Shown here: piece by piece, positions 41,282 to 49,698 of the stretch
Numbering within the stretch: position 1 is the first letter of the stretch
Layout of the letters: each line of letters starts with the position of its first letter
Source of the DNA: DATJLY01 sp035604615
GTDB taxonomy: Bacteria > Pseudomonadota > Alphaproteobacteria > ATCC43930 > CGMCC-115725
Assembly: GCA_035604615.1 (NCBI GenBank)
Contig: DATNID010000035.1
Span: forward strand, 26,274 to 90,273
Reading direction: 5' to 3'
Length of the DNA stretch: 64,000 nt
Program-made: the position numbers and the translations under genes
The notes under the pieces: generated by a model
Database searches by the model: none
The model's input: only the letters and a program-made list of their open reading frames with translations
What the model was told of the DNA's origin: nothing

Positions 41282-42655
41282 TCACGCCGGCATGCGGCGG
41301 CGGAGGTGGTTGATCAGGTCGATGCGGGTGATGAGGCCGATGAAGCGCCCGTCCTTTTCGAGCACCGCGACATGGTCCTTGGCGAAAATCGGCATCAGCG
41401 CCGAGAGCGGGGCGTCGGGCGGCAGCGTTTCGACCTTGCTTACCATCGCCTCCTTCACCGGCGCGGTGAACTTGGCGGGATCGCCGTAGAGCGCCATCAG
41501 CATGTCGTTCTCGTCGATGATGCCGACCAGGCGGTCGCCGGCGAGCACGGGAAGCTGCGAGACGTCATAGAGTTTCATGCGCCGCAGCACCGTCGCGAGC
41601 GTGTCGTCGGGCGCAACGCTGACGGTGCCGCCATCGGCCTGGCGCCGCGCGATCAGGTCCGTGAGGTCGCCTTCGGTTGCACGATCCAGCAGGCCTTGAT
41701 CGAACATCCAGAAGTCGTTGAACATCTTGGATAGGTACTTGCTGCCGGTGTCGCACACGAAGGTGACGACGCGCTTCTCGACTGCTTGCTCGCGGCAATA
41801 AGTCAGCGCGGCGGCGAGCAAGGTCCCTGTCGACGAGCCGGCGAGGATGCCTTCCTCGCGCAACAGCGCCCGCGCGGCGGCGAAGCTGTCGCGGTCGGCG
41901 ATGGCATAGGCATGCGCCACCCGCGACAGGTCGCAGTTGGGCGGCACGAAATCCTCGCCGATGCCCTCGACCAGCCAGGCGCCGGGCGCGGGCGCTTTGC
42001 CGGTCTCGACCAGCGGCGCCAGGATCGAGCCTTCGGGATCGGCCAGTACCATCTCAACCGCTGGCGCCGTGCGCGCGAAGAAGCGGCTCAAGCCGGCCAA
42101 GGTCCCGCCCGAGCCGACGCCGCATACGACGGCGTCGAGCCTGCCCTCCATCTGGCGCCAGATCTCAGGGCCGGTGGTGGTCTCGTGCGCCTGGGGGTTG
42201 GCGGGATTGGCGAACTGGTTGATGTAATGCGCGCCGGGCAGGTCGCGGGCAAAGCGCTGCGCCATGTCCTGGTAGTAGTCGGGATGGCCCTTGCCGACAT
42301 CGGAGCGGGTAAGCCGCACCTCGGCGCCGAGCGCGCGCAGATGCAGCACCTTCTCCTGGCTCATCTTATCGGGCACGAAGAGGACGATGCGATAATGCTT
42401 CTGCGCCGCCACCAACGCGAGGCCGAGCCCGGTATTGCCGGAGGTGGCCTCGACCACGGTGCCGCCGGGCGCGAGCGTCCCTTCGCGTTCGGCCGCCGCG
42501 ATCATCGCCAGCGCGATCCGGTCCTTGATCGAGCCGCTCGGGTTCTCGTTCTCGAGTTTGAGGAAGAGGCGGCAGCGCCCGGTGTCGAGCCGCGTGATCT
42601 CGATCATCGGCGTGTTGCCGATGCTGTCCAGCACGCTGTGGTGGATCGACTCCAT
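41282..42655 (-). CDS. cbs: Cystathionine beta-synthase with two CBS domains
   Basis: A 457-aa enzyme. The PLP domain has SGSIKDR (Schiff-base lysine), the substrate-loop TSGNTGLGLALVAA, and VCGVGSGGTLAGLSRFF for phosphate binding. The last 110 residues form a pair of CBS domains (VSVAPDDTLATVLRRM and VETLPPDAPLSALMPIF), as in regulated cystathionine beta-synthase. With the downstream lyase gene it completes reverse transsulfuration of homocysteine to cysteine. ATG 42655 is the start; the region upstream encodes a divergent hydrolase. Confidence 0.93.
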   Translation of the reverse strand: MESIHHSVLDSIGNTPMIEITRLDTGRCRLFLKLENENPSGSIKDRIALAMIAAAEREGTLAPGGTVVEATSGNTGLGLALVAAQKHYRIVLFVPDKMSQEKVLHLRALGAEVRLTRSDVGKGHPDYYQDMAQRFARDLPGAHYINQFANPANPQAHETTTGPEIWRQMEGRLDAVVCGVGSGGTLAGLSRFFARTAPAVEMVLADPEGSILAPLVETGKAPAPGAWLVEGIGEDFVPPNCDLSRVAHAYAIADRDSFAAARALLREEGILAGSSTGTLLAAALTYCREQAVEKRVVTFVCDTGSKYLSKMFNDFWMFDQGLLDRATEGDLTDLIARRQADGGTVSVAPDDTLATVLRRMKLYDVSQLPVLAGDRLVGIIDENDMLMALYGDPAKFTAPVKEAMVSKVETLPPDAPLSALMPIFAKDHVAVLEKDGRFIGLITRIDLINHLRRRMPA

Positions 42656-42754
42656 GGCCCCAGGCTGGGCCAGGCGACGCCCCAAGGCAAGCTTGGTCGC
42701 GGGCGCGCCAGGCGGTAGGGTAGGGGCCTGCCGCCCAAGCTGGGAGTGACGCGC

Positions 42755-43537
42755 ATGCCCGCTCAGGTCTCGAGCGTCAAGATCAGGGACGTGAACATAA
42801 AGCTGCACCGGGTCGGGCGCGGCCCGACCGTGCTGTTCCTGCACGGCGCCAACGGATTGCCGCAATGGCTGCCGTTCTTCGATGCGATCGCGGACGGATT
42901 CGAGGTGCTGGTGCCCGAGCATCCGGGCTTCGGCGGATCGGACGATCCCGCCTGGATTCGCAACATCCCCGATCTCGCCATGTTCTATCTCGACTTCATC
43001 GAGGAGATGGGCCTCGAGCGGTTCCACCTCATCGGCCATTCGCTGGGCGGGTGGCTTGCGGCCGAGATCGCGATCCGCGACCGCTCGCGGCTTCTGAGCC
43101 TCACGCTGATGTCGGCGGCGGGCATTCGCGTCAAGGGACTGCCCTCGGGCGATCTCTTCATCTGGGGACCCGAGGAGACCGTGCGCAACGTCTATTACGA
43201 CCAGGCGCTGGCCGACCAGGTGCTCGCGATCAAGCCGACCGAGGAACAGCTCGACATCCTGCTCAAGAACCGCTTCACCGCGACCAAGTTCGGCTGGCAG
43301 CCGCGCTGGCTCAATCCCGATCTGGAGAAGTGGCTGCACCGCTTGAAGCTGCCGACCCTCGTGGTGTGGGGCCGCGAGGACAAGATCTTCCCGCACCAAT
43401 ACGCCGATCTGTGGATCGAGCGCCTGCCCAGCGCGCGCCTGCTCATGGTCGAGAAATGCGGCCACGCGCCCCACACCGAAAAGGCCGGCGAGGTGATCCC
43501 CGCCGTCCGCGCATTCCTGAAGGAGGCCGCGCGATGA
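42755..43537 (+). CDS. Alpha/beta hydrolase
   Basis: A 260-aa alpha/beta-fold hydrolase. HGANGLPQW marks the oxyanion region, the nucleophile is in LIGHSLGGWLA, the acid in VWGREDKIFP and the base in KCGHAPHTEK. The ATG at 42755 is preferred, with GGGAG about nine bases in front, over a GTG at 42746. Its stop overlaps the start of the luciferase-like gene (ATGA), so the pair probably acts in one degradation pathway, perhaps ester or ring-product hydrolysis. Confidence 0.92.
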   Translation: MPAQVSSVKIRDVNIKLHRVGRGPTVLFLHGANGLPQWLPFFDAIADGFEVLVPEHPGFGGSDDPAWIRNIPDLAMFYLDFIEEMGLERFHLIGHSLGGWLAAEIAIRDRSRLLSLTLMSAAGIRVKGLPSGDLFIWGPEETVRNVYYDQALADQVLAIKPTEEQLDILLKNRFTATKFGWQPRWLNPDLEKWLHRLKLPTLVVWGREDKIFPHQYADLWIERLPSARLLMVEKCGHAPHTEKAGEVIPAVRAFLKEAAR

Positions 43538-44679
43538 AGCTCCTCTCCTTCCACCTGATGCCCTACCGGCATCTCGATTTCGAGGCGGCGGCGAAGCACC
43601 GCTCGGCCTGGGTGGTGCTGCCCAACAGCCTTTACGACCCGGTTCTGGGCGCCGACGAGTATCAGAGCCATATCGACTTCCTGGTGCATTCGGAATCGCT
43701 CGGCTTCGACGGGCTCGGCGTCAACGAGCATCACCAGACCGCCTACGGCATGATGCCGGCGCCCAATCTCATCGCCAGCACGCTGATCGCCCGCACCAAG
43801 ACGGCGAAGATCGCGATCCTCGGCCGGGCGCTGCCGCTCACAAACAACCCGATCTTCATCGCGGAAGAGTTCGCGATGCTCGACAACCTGTCCAGGGGCC
43901 GCATCATCGCCGGCTTCGTGCGCGGCATCGGCGCCGAGTATCACTCGTCGGGCACCAATCCCTATTTCTCGCACGAGCGCTTCCACGAGGCACATGACCT
44001 CATCGTCAAGGCCTGGACCGAGCCCGGCCCGTTCAACTTCGACGGCCAGCATTTCAACAACCGCTACGTCAATCTGTGGCCGCGGCCCTACCAGAAGCCG
44101 CATCTGCCTATCTGGATCCCGTCGCAAGGCTCGAGCGAGACAGTGGTGTGGGCGTCGCATCCCGACCGCAAGTATCCGTTCCTGGTGACGTTCTCGCCGG
44201 GCGAGCTGGTGACGCGCTATCTCAATTCCTATCGCGACCAGGCACGGAAATACGGCTATGAGCCTTCGGGCGATCAGCTCGGCTGGGCGACGCCGATCTA
44301 TGTCGCCGACACCGACGAGCGCGCGCGGGAGGAATCGAAGCGCGGGCTCGAGACGCTGTTCAACAACTATCTGCGCATGACGTCGGAGATGCTGATCCCG
44401 CCCGGCTACACGTCGCTGTCCTCGACCAAGGCCTTCTTCAAGATGCGGCAGAACTACGCCACCCGCGACAGCTACATGACGGCGGAGAACCTGGTGTCAG
44501 GCGGCACGGCGGTGGTCGGCAGTCCCAAGACGGTACGCGCGGCGATCGAGGCCCTGCGCGAGAAGACCGGCTTCAACATCCTCATCGGCATGTTCCAGTT
44601 CGGCGTGCTGTCGGACGAGCTCGCGCGCCGCAGCATCGAGCTGTTCCACACCGACGTGATGCCGCATTTGAAGGGGTGA
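43534..44679 (+). CDS. LLM-class flavin-dependent monooxygenase
   Basis: A 381-aa luciferase-like monooxygenase. The barrel shows SESLGFDGLGVNEHHQT, LIARTKTAKIAILGRALP and LSRGRIIAGFVRGIG, where FMN/F420-type cofactors bind. It has the length of two-component flavin monooxygenases. The start at 43534 overlaps the hydrolase stop by four bases. No flavin reductase gene lies next to it. Substrate unknown; the coupled hydrolase suggests catabolism of a cyclic or ester compound. Confidence 0.9.
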   Translation: MKLLSFHLMPYRHLDFEAAAKHRSAWVVLPNSLYDPVLGADEYQSHIDFLVHSESLGFDGLGVNEHHQTAYGMMPAPNLIASTLIARTKTAKIAILGRALPLTNNPIFIAEEFAMLDNLSRGRIIAGFVRGIGAEYHSSGTNPYFSHERFHEAHDLIVKAWTEPGPFNFDGQHFNNRYVNLWPRPYQKPHLPIWIPSQGSSETVVWASHPDRKYPFLVTFSPGELVTRYLNSYRDQARKYGYEPSGDQLGWATPIYVADTDERAREESKRGLETLFNNYLRMTSEMLIPPGYTSLSSTKAFFKMRQNYATRDSYMTAENLVSGGTAVVGSPKTVRAAIEALREKTGFNILIGMFQFGVLSDELARRSIELFHTDVMPHLKG

Positions 44680-44690
44680 CCCCACCCTAG

Positions 44691-44714
44691 CCCTCCCCCG
44701 CAAGCGGGGGAGGG
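44691..44714. repeat. REP-like palindrome D between convergent genes
   Basis: CCCTCCCCC at 44691-44699 pairs with GGGGGAGGG at 44706-44714 around GCAAGC. It lies 12 bases after the monooxygenase stop and 24 before the stop of the convergent FAH gene, and shares the GCAAGCGGG core with palindrome C at 17310. It could act as a bidirectional terminator. Confidence 0.7.
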
Positions 44715-44737
44715 TTGGGAGGGGGCGGAGCGGCGCG

Positions 44738-45673
44738 CTACTTGCCGCCCGCGTACTTGCCCGTGAGCTGCGGCGTGTGGACGCCTTCGAGCTTCTTGTC
44801 GTGGTGCTCGAGGCGGGTGTCGCGGCCCCAGGTGCGCTTCAGGTCGTCGCGGATATTGAACCGCAAACGGCCAAGCCCCTCGCATTCGAGCTCGATCTTG
44901 TCGCCGTTCTGGAACGCGTTGAGGCCGCGGTGGTTGGTGCCGCTCGCCAGGATGTCGCCCGGCTCGAGCGTGTGCAGCGAGCTCACCCATTCGATACAGC
45001 GCGGAATCTTGTGCGCCATGTCGTCGGTGTTGTAGTTCTGCATGAGCTTGCCGTTGTTCCACAGCTTCACTTGCAGCTTGTGCGGGTCCTTGATCTCGTC
45101 CTTGGTGACGAGGAAGGGTCCGATCGGCGCGAACGTCTCGCGCGACTTCATCTGGTAGAACGTGTTTCCAGCCGGCGGCAGGTTGCGCGCCGAGCCGTCG
45201 ATGAAGTTGATATAGCCGAACACATAATCCATGGCGTCGGCGGCTTTGACGTTGCTGGCGCGCTTGCCGATCACGACGCCGAGTTCCGCCTCGCCCTCGA
45301 AGATGCTCGCTGGCACGTCGGGCAGGATCATGGTGTCGTCCTGGCCGATGACGGCGTTGGGGGATTTGTGGAAGCCGTTGATCGGCGCCGGCTCCGACCG
45401 CGTGCCGTCTTCCATGTAGTTGACGGCCATGCAGTCGATGTTGCCGGGCTTCGGCAGCGGCGGGCGCAGCTTGACCGAGCTCAGCGGCACGCCTTGGCCC
45501 TTGGCGGCGGCGTCCTCGAGCTGCCTCCGGTAGTCGGAAAAGCGCTCGATCAGCCCGCTGATCAGGTTGCCCGGCCCGGTGTGGGGGATGTCCTTCACCA
45601 CCGCGCTGACGTCGACGACGGTGTCGCCCTTGACCACGCCCAGCTTGAAATCGTTGAAGAATACGAGCTTCAT
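44738..45673 (-). CDS. Fumarylacetoacetate hydrolase family protein
   Basis: A 311-aa FAH-family protein. The metal-binding blocks are IFEGEAELGVVIGK, then AMDYVFGYINFIDGSAR, and a C-terminal LEPGDILASGTNHRG with GDKIELECEGLG. Members hydrolyse or decarboxylate 2-keto acids from aromatic catabolism. It converges with the monooxygenase gene and shares a strand with the penicillin acylase and aldehyde dehydrogenase genes. Exact substrate is not readable. Confidence 0.9.
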   Translation of the reverse strand: MKLVFFNDFKLGVVKGDTVVDVSAVVKDIPHTGPGNLISGLIERFSDYRRQLEDAAAKGQGVPLSSVKLRPPLPKPGNIDCMAVNYMEDGTRSEPAPINGFHKSPNAVIGQDDTMILPDVPASIFEGEAELGVVIGKRASNVKAADAMDYVFGYINFIDGSARNLPPAGNTFYQMKSRETFAPIGPFLVTKDEIKDPHKLQVKLWNNGKLMQNYNTDDMAHKIPRCIEWVSSLHTLEPGDILASGTNHRGLNAFQNGDKIELECEGLGRLRFNIRDDLKRTWGRDTRLEHHDKKLEGVHTPQLTGKYAGGK

Positions 45674-45754
45674 CGTGCGTTCTCCTGGCCTCGCAATGAT
45701 CCTCTATTGACGCGCGAATCGCGTCGCGATTCAAGGCCGCATTTGGCGGCGGCG

Positions 45755-48064
45755 TTATTTGGGATCGAGCGTGAGGATGCCATCGCTCTCGTCCGCGTCG
45801 AAAGTGAGGTAGGAAAGGTTCCGCCACGGCAGCAGCAGATCGCCCCAATGCGGCGACAGCGGGTTGCCCGACTGGCCCGGCGTGATCATGAAGCGCGCGT
45901 CGCCGGGCGCGGCAAGATCGACGATCATGCGCAGGCTCGGCCCGTGCCGGTCGGCGAACGGGGCGGCGTCGTCGCCCATGAACATGACGCCGGCATTGAC
46001 CGTGTCATCGCCGCCGCCGACCGCGATCGCAAGATCGAACCAGCGCCCGAAGAGCGGCACTTGCGACCACACCGGGCTCGCGAACGAGGCCTCATGGGCG
46101 CGGCCCCAGCGCCATTGCGCGCTGTCCGCGCCATAGCGCGACTTGAGCTCGCCCAGCGCGCGGTCGAGCGACGAAGCGAGCGCGTCGCCGCAATCGCCGC
46201 TCGCGCCGCACCACTCCTTGTGCTCGGTCAGGATCAGGCGGGTGACGTTGGGCCTGAGGCTGGAATAAAAGGAAAATGCCGGGCCGAGCTTATCGGCCAG
46301 CAGCGTCCGGTTCAGCTCCCTCAGCCAGGCGATGAAGATGAGCGGCTCGGCAGCGCCCGGTGCCATCAGTCCGTCCCAGCGCGCAAGCCGCGCGGCGGCG
46401 GTGGCCGCGTCGTCGCCCTTGGGCTTGATGGCGAGCATCAACGGCAGCAGGCTCCGCGCGGCGAGCGACAGCTCGTCGGCCTGGATCGAGGCCATCGCGT
46501 CGGGCGACTGGCGCGGCGTGGCGTCGAGCAGGGAAGCAATACGCTCGGCGCGGTAGGGCAGCTCCCAATCGCGCGCGAGAAAATAGGGATAGTCGTCCGC
46601 CACGATCTTGTTGTTGGCAGTGACGAACCGGCCGCGCGGCGGATCGCTCGCCATGGGCAGCGCGTCGAAGGGAATCATGCCGGTCCAGTCATGGTCGCCG
46701 CTCCATCCCGGCGACGGCAGCCAGCCGTCGCCGCCGGCGCGGATCGGCACCAGCGCCGGCGCGATGAAGCCGATCCGGCCGTCGACATCGGCATAGACGA
46801 TGTTCTGCTGCGGCGCGGCGTAGGATTTGAGCGCGGCGCGGAATTCGCCCCAGTCGCGCGCGCGGGCCATCTCCCAGATCGCCTGGGGCGTGCGGTCGTC
46901 GGCGCCGAGCCAGGTGGTCTGGAGCGCGAGAATGTCGCCGCCCGCGGAATAATTCGCGAGGTCGGACACGACCGGCCCATGCCGCGTCGCGCGCACGGTG
47001 AGCGCGGCGTCGGCGCCGTCGCGCACCCGGATCGTCTCCTCGCGCGTCGTGAAGGCACGCGCGCCGTCGGGCGTCAGGTAGCGCGCGGGATCGGCCGGGT
47101 CTGGCTTCTCGACGAACAGATCCTCGACATCGCTTCCCGTGGTGGTGAAGCCCCAGGCGATGCGGTCGTTGTGGCCGATGATGAGGAACGGCGTGCCCGG
47201 CGCGGTCACGCCGGCGAGCGTGAGCCCGGGCGTCCTGATGCGCGCGAGATACCACACGCCCGGCGCCGAGAAATCGAGATGCGGGTCGTTGGCGAGCAGC
47301 GGCTTGCCCGATTGCGAATGCGCGCCGTCCACCACCCAGTCATTGGACGCGGCCTCTGGTCCGATTCCGGGCGGCAGCATCGCATAAAGAGCGTCGACCT
47401 CCCGCGCGCCGAGCACAACCGGCGCGTCCTTCTCGTATGGTGGATAGAGCACGCCAAGCTCGTCGGGCGAGAGGCGCGTCAAAAGCCGCGCCCGCAACAG
47501 CTCGCCGCGGAAATTGCCGGTGAGCTGCAAATCCATGATCTTGCCCCACACCAGAGAGTCCGCGGGCTTCCAGGGCTCCGGCCGCGCGTCGAGGAGGTAG
47601 TATTCCGGCGGCAGCGCACCGGTGCGCGTCGCCAGGAACGCGTTGACGCCGGCGGCATAGGCGTCGAGCGCCCCGCGCACCTCCGGTGACAGCCCGGCAT
47701 ATTGCGCGGCGGCGGCGCGATAGAGACCCAGGGTCCGCACTGTCCGGTCGATCGGCAGGGTGCGCGCGCCGAACCATTCCGACAGCCGCCCCGCGCCGTA
47801 GCGCCGCATCATGTCCATCGAGAACAGCCGGTCCTGGGCGTGGACGAAGCCGAGCGCGAAAGCGGCGTCGTGCTCGCTCGCCGCGGCGATGGTGGGGATG
47901 CCGTGCGCGTCGCGGCTGACGCGCGCGCTCTTCTCGAGGCCGGGCAGCGCGATCGTGCCGTCGGTCTGCGGCAGCGACGAATGCAGGAACAGCGCCGCCG
48001 AACCGGCGCCCGCCACGAGCAGAAGGATGACGGCGTAGAAGACGCGCGCCAGCGTCCGTCGCAC
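45755..48064 (-). CDS. Penicillin acylase family protein
   Basis: A 769-aa Ntn-hydrolase precursor. A signal or anchor helix covers residues 10-28. The A-chain has VSRDAHGIPTI and ALGFVHAQDRLFSMD, and the B-chain would start at Ser240 in AASNDWVVDG, the self-cleavage and catalytic serine; the downstream HNDRIAWGFTTTGSDVEDLF is also conserved. Family members cleave amides such as acyl-homoserine lactones or beta-lactam side chains in the periplasm. Role here (quorum quenching or other amide use) is open. The aldehyde dehydrogenase gene lies 9 bases upstream. Confidence 0.93.
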   Translation of the reverse strand: MRRTLARVFYAVILLLVAGAGSAALFLHSSLPQTDGTIALPGLEKSARVSRDAHGIPTIAAASEHDAAFALGFVHAQDRLFSMDMMRRYGAGRLSEWFGARTLPIDRTVRTLGLYRAAAAQYAGLSPEVRGALDAYAAGVNAFLATRTGALPPEYYLLDARPEPWKPADSLVWGKIMDLQLTGNFRGELLRARLLTRLSPDELGVLYPPYEKDAPVVLGAREVDALYAMLPPGIGPEAASNDWVVDGAHSQSGKPLLANDPHLDFSAPGVWYLARIRTPGLTLAGVTAPGTPFLIIGHNDRIAWGFTTTGSDVEDLFVEKPDPADPARYLTPDGARAFTTREETIRVRDGADAALTVRATRHGPVVSDLANYSAGGDILALQTTWLGADDRTPQAIWEMARARDWGEFRAALKSYAAPQQNIVYADVDGRIGFIAPALVPIRAGGDGWLPSPGWSGDHDWTGMIPFDALPMASDPPRGRFVTANNKIVADDYPYFLARDWELPYRAERIASLLDATPRQSPDAMASIQADELSLAARSLLPLMLAIKPKGDDAATAAARLARWDGLMAPGAAEPLIFIAWLRELNRTLLADKLGPAFSFYSSLRPNVTRLILTEHKEWCGASGDCGDALASSLDRALGELKSRYGADSAQWRWGRAHEASFASPVWSQVPLFGRWFDLAIAVGGGDDTVNAGVMFMGDDAAPFADRHGPSLRMIVDLAAPGDARFMITPGQSGNPLSPHWGDLLLPWRNLSYLTFDADESDGILTLDPK

Positions 48065-48073
48065 CGCTGCGTC

Positions 48074-49573
48074 TCAGGCCAGATTCACGATGATGGTCTT
48101 CTTGCGCGTGAAATGCTCGAGCATCGCCTCGAGCGAGGCTTCCTTGCCGAGGCCGGACTGCTTGATGCCGCCATAGGACATGTTGGCCTGGACCACCATG
48201 TTCTGGTTGACCTGCACCAGGCCCGCCTCGAGCCGCTGCGTCGCGTCGAGCGCGGTCTTGAGATCGCGCGTCCAGATGGTCGCGGCGAGGCCATATTCGG
48301 TGTCGTTGGCCTGCGCGATCGCGTCGTCGTAGTCCTTGAACTTGATGACGCAGGTGACCGGCCCGAAGATTTCCTCGCGCGCCAGGCGGTGGTCGTTGGC
48401 GATGCCGGTGAAGATGACCGGCCGCACGAAATAGCCGCGCCCCAGCTGCTCGTCCTTCGGCATCGCCGAGCAGTGCAGCGCCCGCGCCCCTGCCGCCGCT
48501 TCGCCGAGCTTTATGTACGACACCACCTTGTCGAATTGCTGCTTCGAGATGATGGTGCCGATGTCGGTCGCCTCGTCGAGCGGGTCGCCCATCTTCATGG
48601 CGTCGACTTTGGCCTTGAGCCGGTCGAGGAAGGCGTCGTGAATCTGGTCCTGCACGAAGATGCGGCTCGCGGCGGTGCAGCTCTGGCCCTGACGCGTGAA
48701 GCGCATGCCAATAGCCGCGCCGTCGACCGCCTTGTCGAGATCGGCGTCGCCCATCACGATCATCGGGCTCTTGCCGCCCAACTCCAGCGTCACCGGGATG
48801 AGCTTTTCCGCGGCGCTCTTGTAGACCATCTTGCCGGTCTCGACCGAGCCGGTGAAGGTCACCTTGCCGACGCCCTCGTGCGCGACCAGCGGCGCGCCGC
48901 AGCCCGGTCCGTCGCCCGACAGGATGTTGAGCACGCCCGGCGGCAGGACCTGGTTCATCACCTGGCACGCGCGCAGCACGGCGAGCGGCGCCTCCTCGGC
49001 CGACTTCACCACCACGCTGTTGCCCGCCACCATCGCCGGCGCGATCTTGAGCGCCATCAGCAGCAGCGGCACGTTCCACGGGATGATGGCGCCGACCACG
49101 CCGATCGCGTCGCGCTGCGTAATGGTGATCGAGCCGGGCTTGAACGGCACGCTCTCGCCCTTCAGTTCCGAGCCGAGCCCGCCATAGAAGATCAGTACGT
49201 CGGCGAAGACGCCGGCCTCGACCCGGCTTTCGGTGCGGATCGCCTTGCCGGTCTCGAGCGTAATGAGCCGGGCCAGCTCCTCGACATGGTCGTTGAGGAG
49301 GCGGCCGCATTCCTGGACCAGCCGCCCGCGCTCGCGCGCGGCGAGCTTGGACCAGCCCTTCTGCGCCTTGGCGCCGGCCCTGACCGCGACGTCGACATCG
49401 GCCGCATTGCCGTCGGCCGCGTCGCCGACCTGCTCCTGGGTGGCGGGATCGACGACGGGGAAGGTGCGTCCGGTCACCGACGGCACCATCGCGCCGTCGA
49501 TCAGGAGCTGGTTGGAAAGCTGCCGCGCCAGCGCGCGCGGATCGAGAACCGGCTCCAAGCGGTTGACCTGCAT
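48074..49573 (-). CDS. Aldehyde dehydrogenase family protein
   Basis: A 499-aa NAD(P)-dependent aldehyde dehydrogenase. Catalytic residues are the glutamate in TLELGGKSPMIV and the cysteine in RQGQSCTAASRIFV; the cofactor loop is FTGSVETGK. It is not the MmsA type, as that group has a different cysteine context, so it does not complete the valine pathway further along. ATG 49573 was preferred over 49618, which adds a 15-residue leader. Substrate unknown; the acylase next to it may deliver an amine or aldehyde precursor. Confidence 0.93.
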   Translation of the reverse strand: MQVNRLEPVLDPRALARQLSNQLLIDGAMVPSVTGRTFPVVDPATQEQVGDAADGNAADVDVAVRAGAKAQKGWSKLAARERGRLVQECGRLLNDHVEELARLITLETGKAIRTESRVEAGVFADVLIFYGGLGSELKGESVPFKPGSITITQRDAIGVVGAIIPWNVPLLLMALKIAPAMVAGNSVVVKSAEEAPLAVLRACQVMNQVLPPGVLNILSGDGPGCGAPLVAHEGVGKVTFTGSVETGKMVYKSAAEKLIPVTLELGGKSPMIVMGDADLDKAVDGAAIGMRFTRQGQSCTAASRIFVQDQIHDAFLDRLKAKVDAMKMGDPLDEATDIGTIISKQQFDKVVSYIKLGEAAAGARALHCSAMPKDEQLGRGYFVRPVIFTGIANDHRLAREEIFGPVTCVIKFKDYDDAIAQANDTEYGLAATIWTRDLKTALDATQRLEAGLVQVNQNMVVQANMSYGGIKQSGLGKEASLEAMLEHFTRKKTIIVNLA

Positions 49574-49698
49574 CGCGCCCTCCCTCGGCGTCGCGTCCCG
49601 GGCCGTGATGTACCGCATCGCCCGACTTCACGGAAGTTTTAACAAGCCGGGGCGGCGCGGCGCGTTACCATGGTTGCAACCATAAGGGGAGGGGTGCC

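Noticed and set aside
48074..49573. Calling the aldehyde dehydrogenase MmsA to complete valine breakdown
   Set aside because: The cysteine context RQGQSCTAASR is that of general aldehyde dehydrogenases, and the gene lies with the acylase, over 8 kb from the valine genes.
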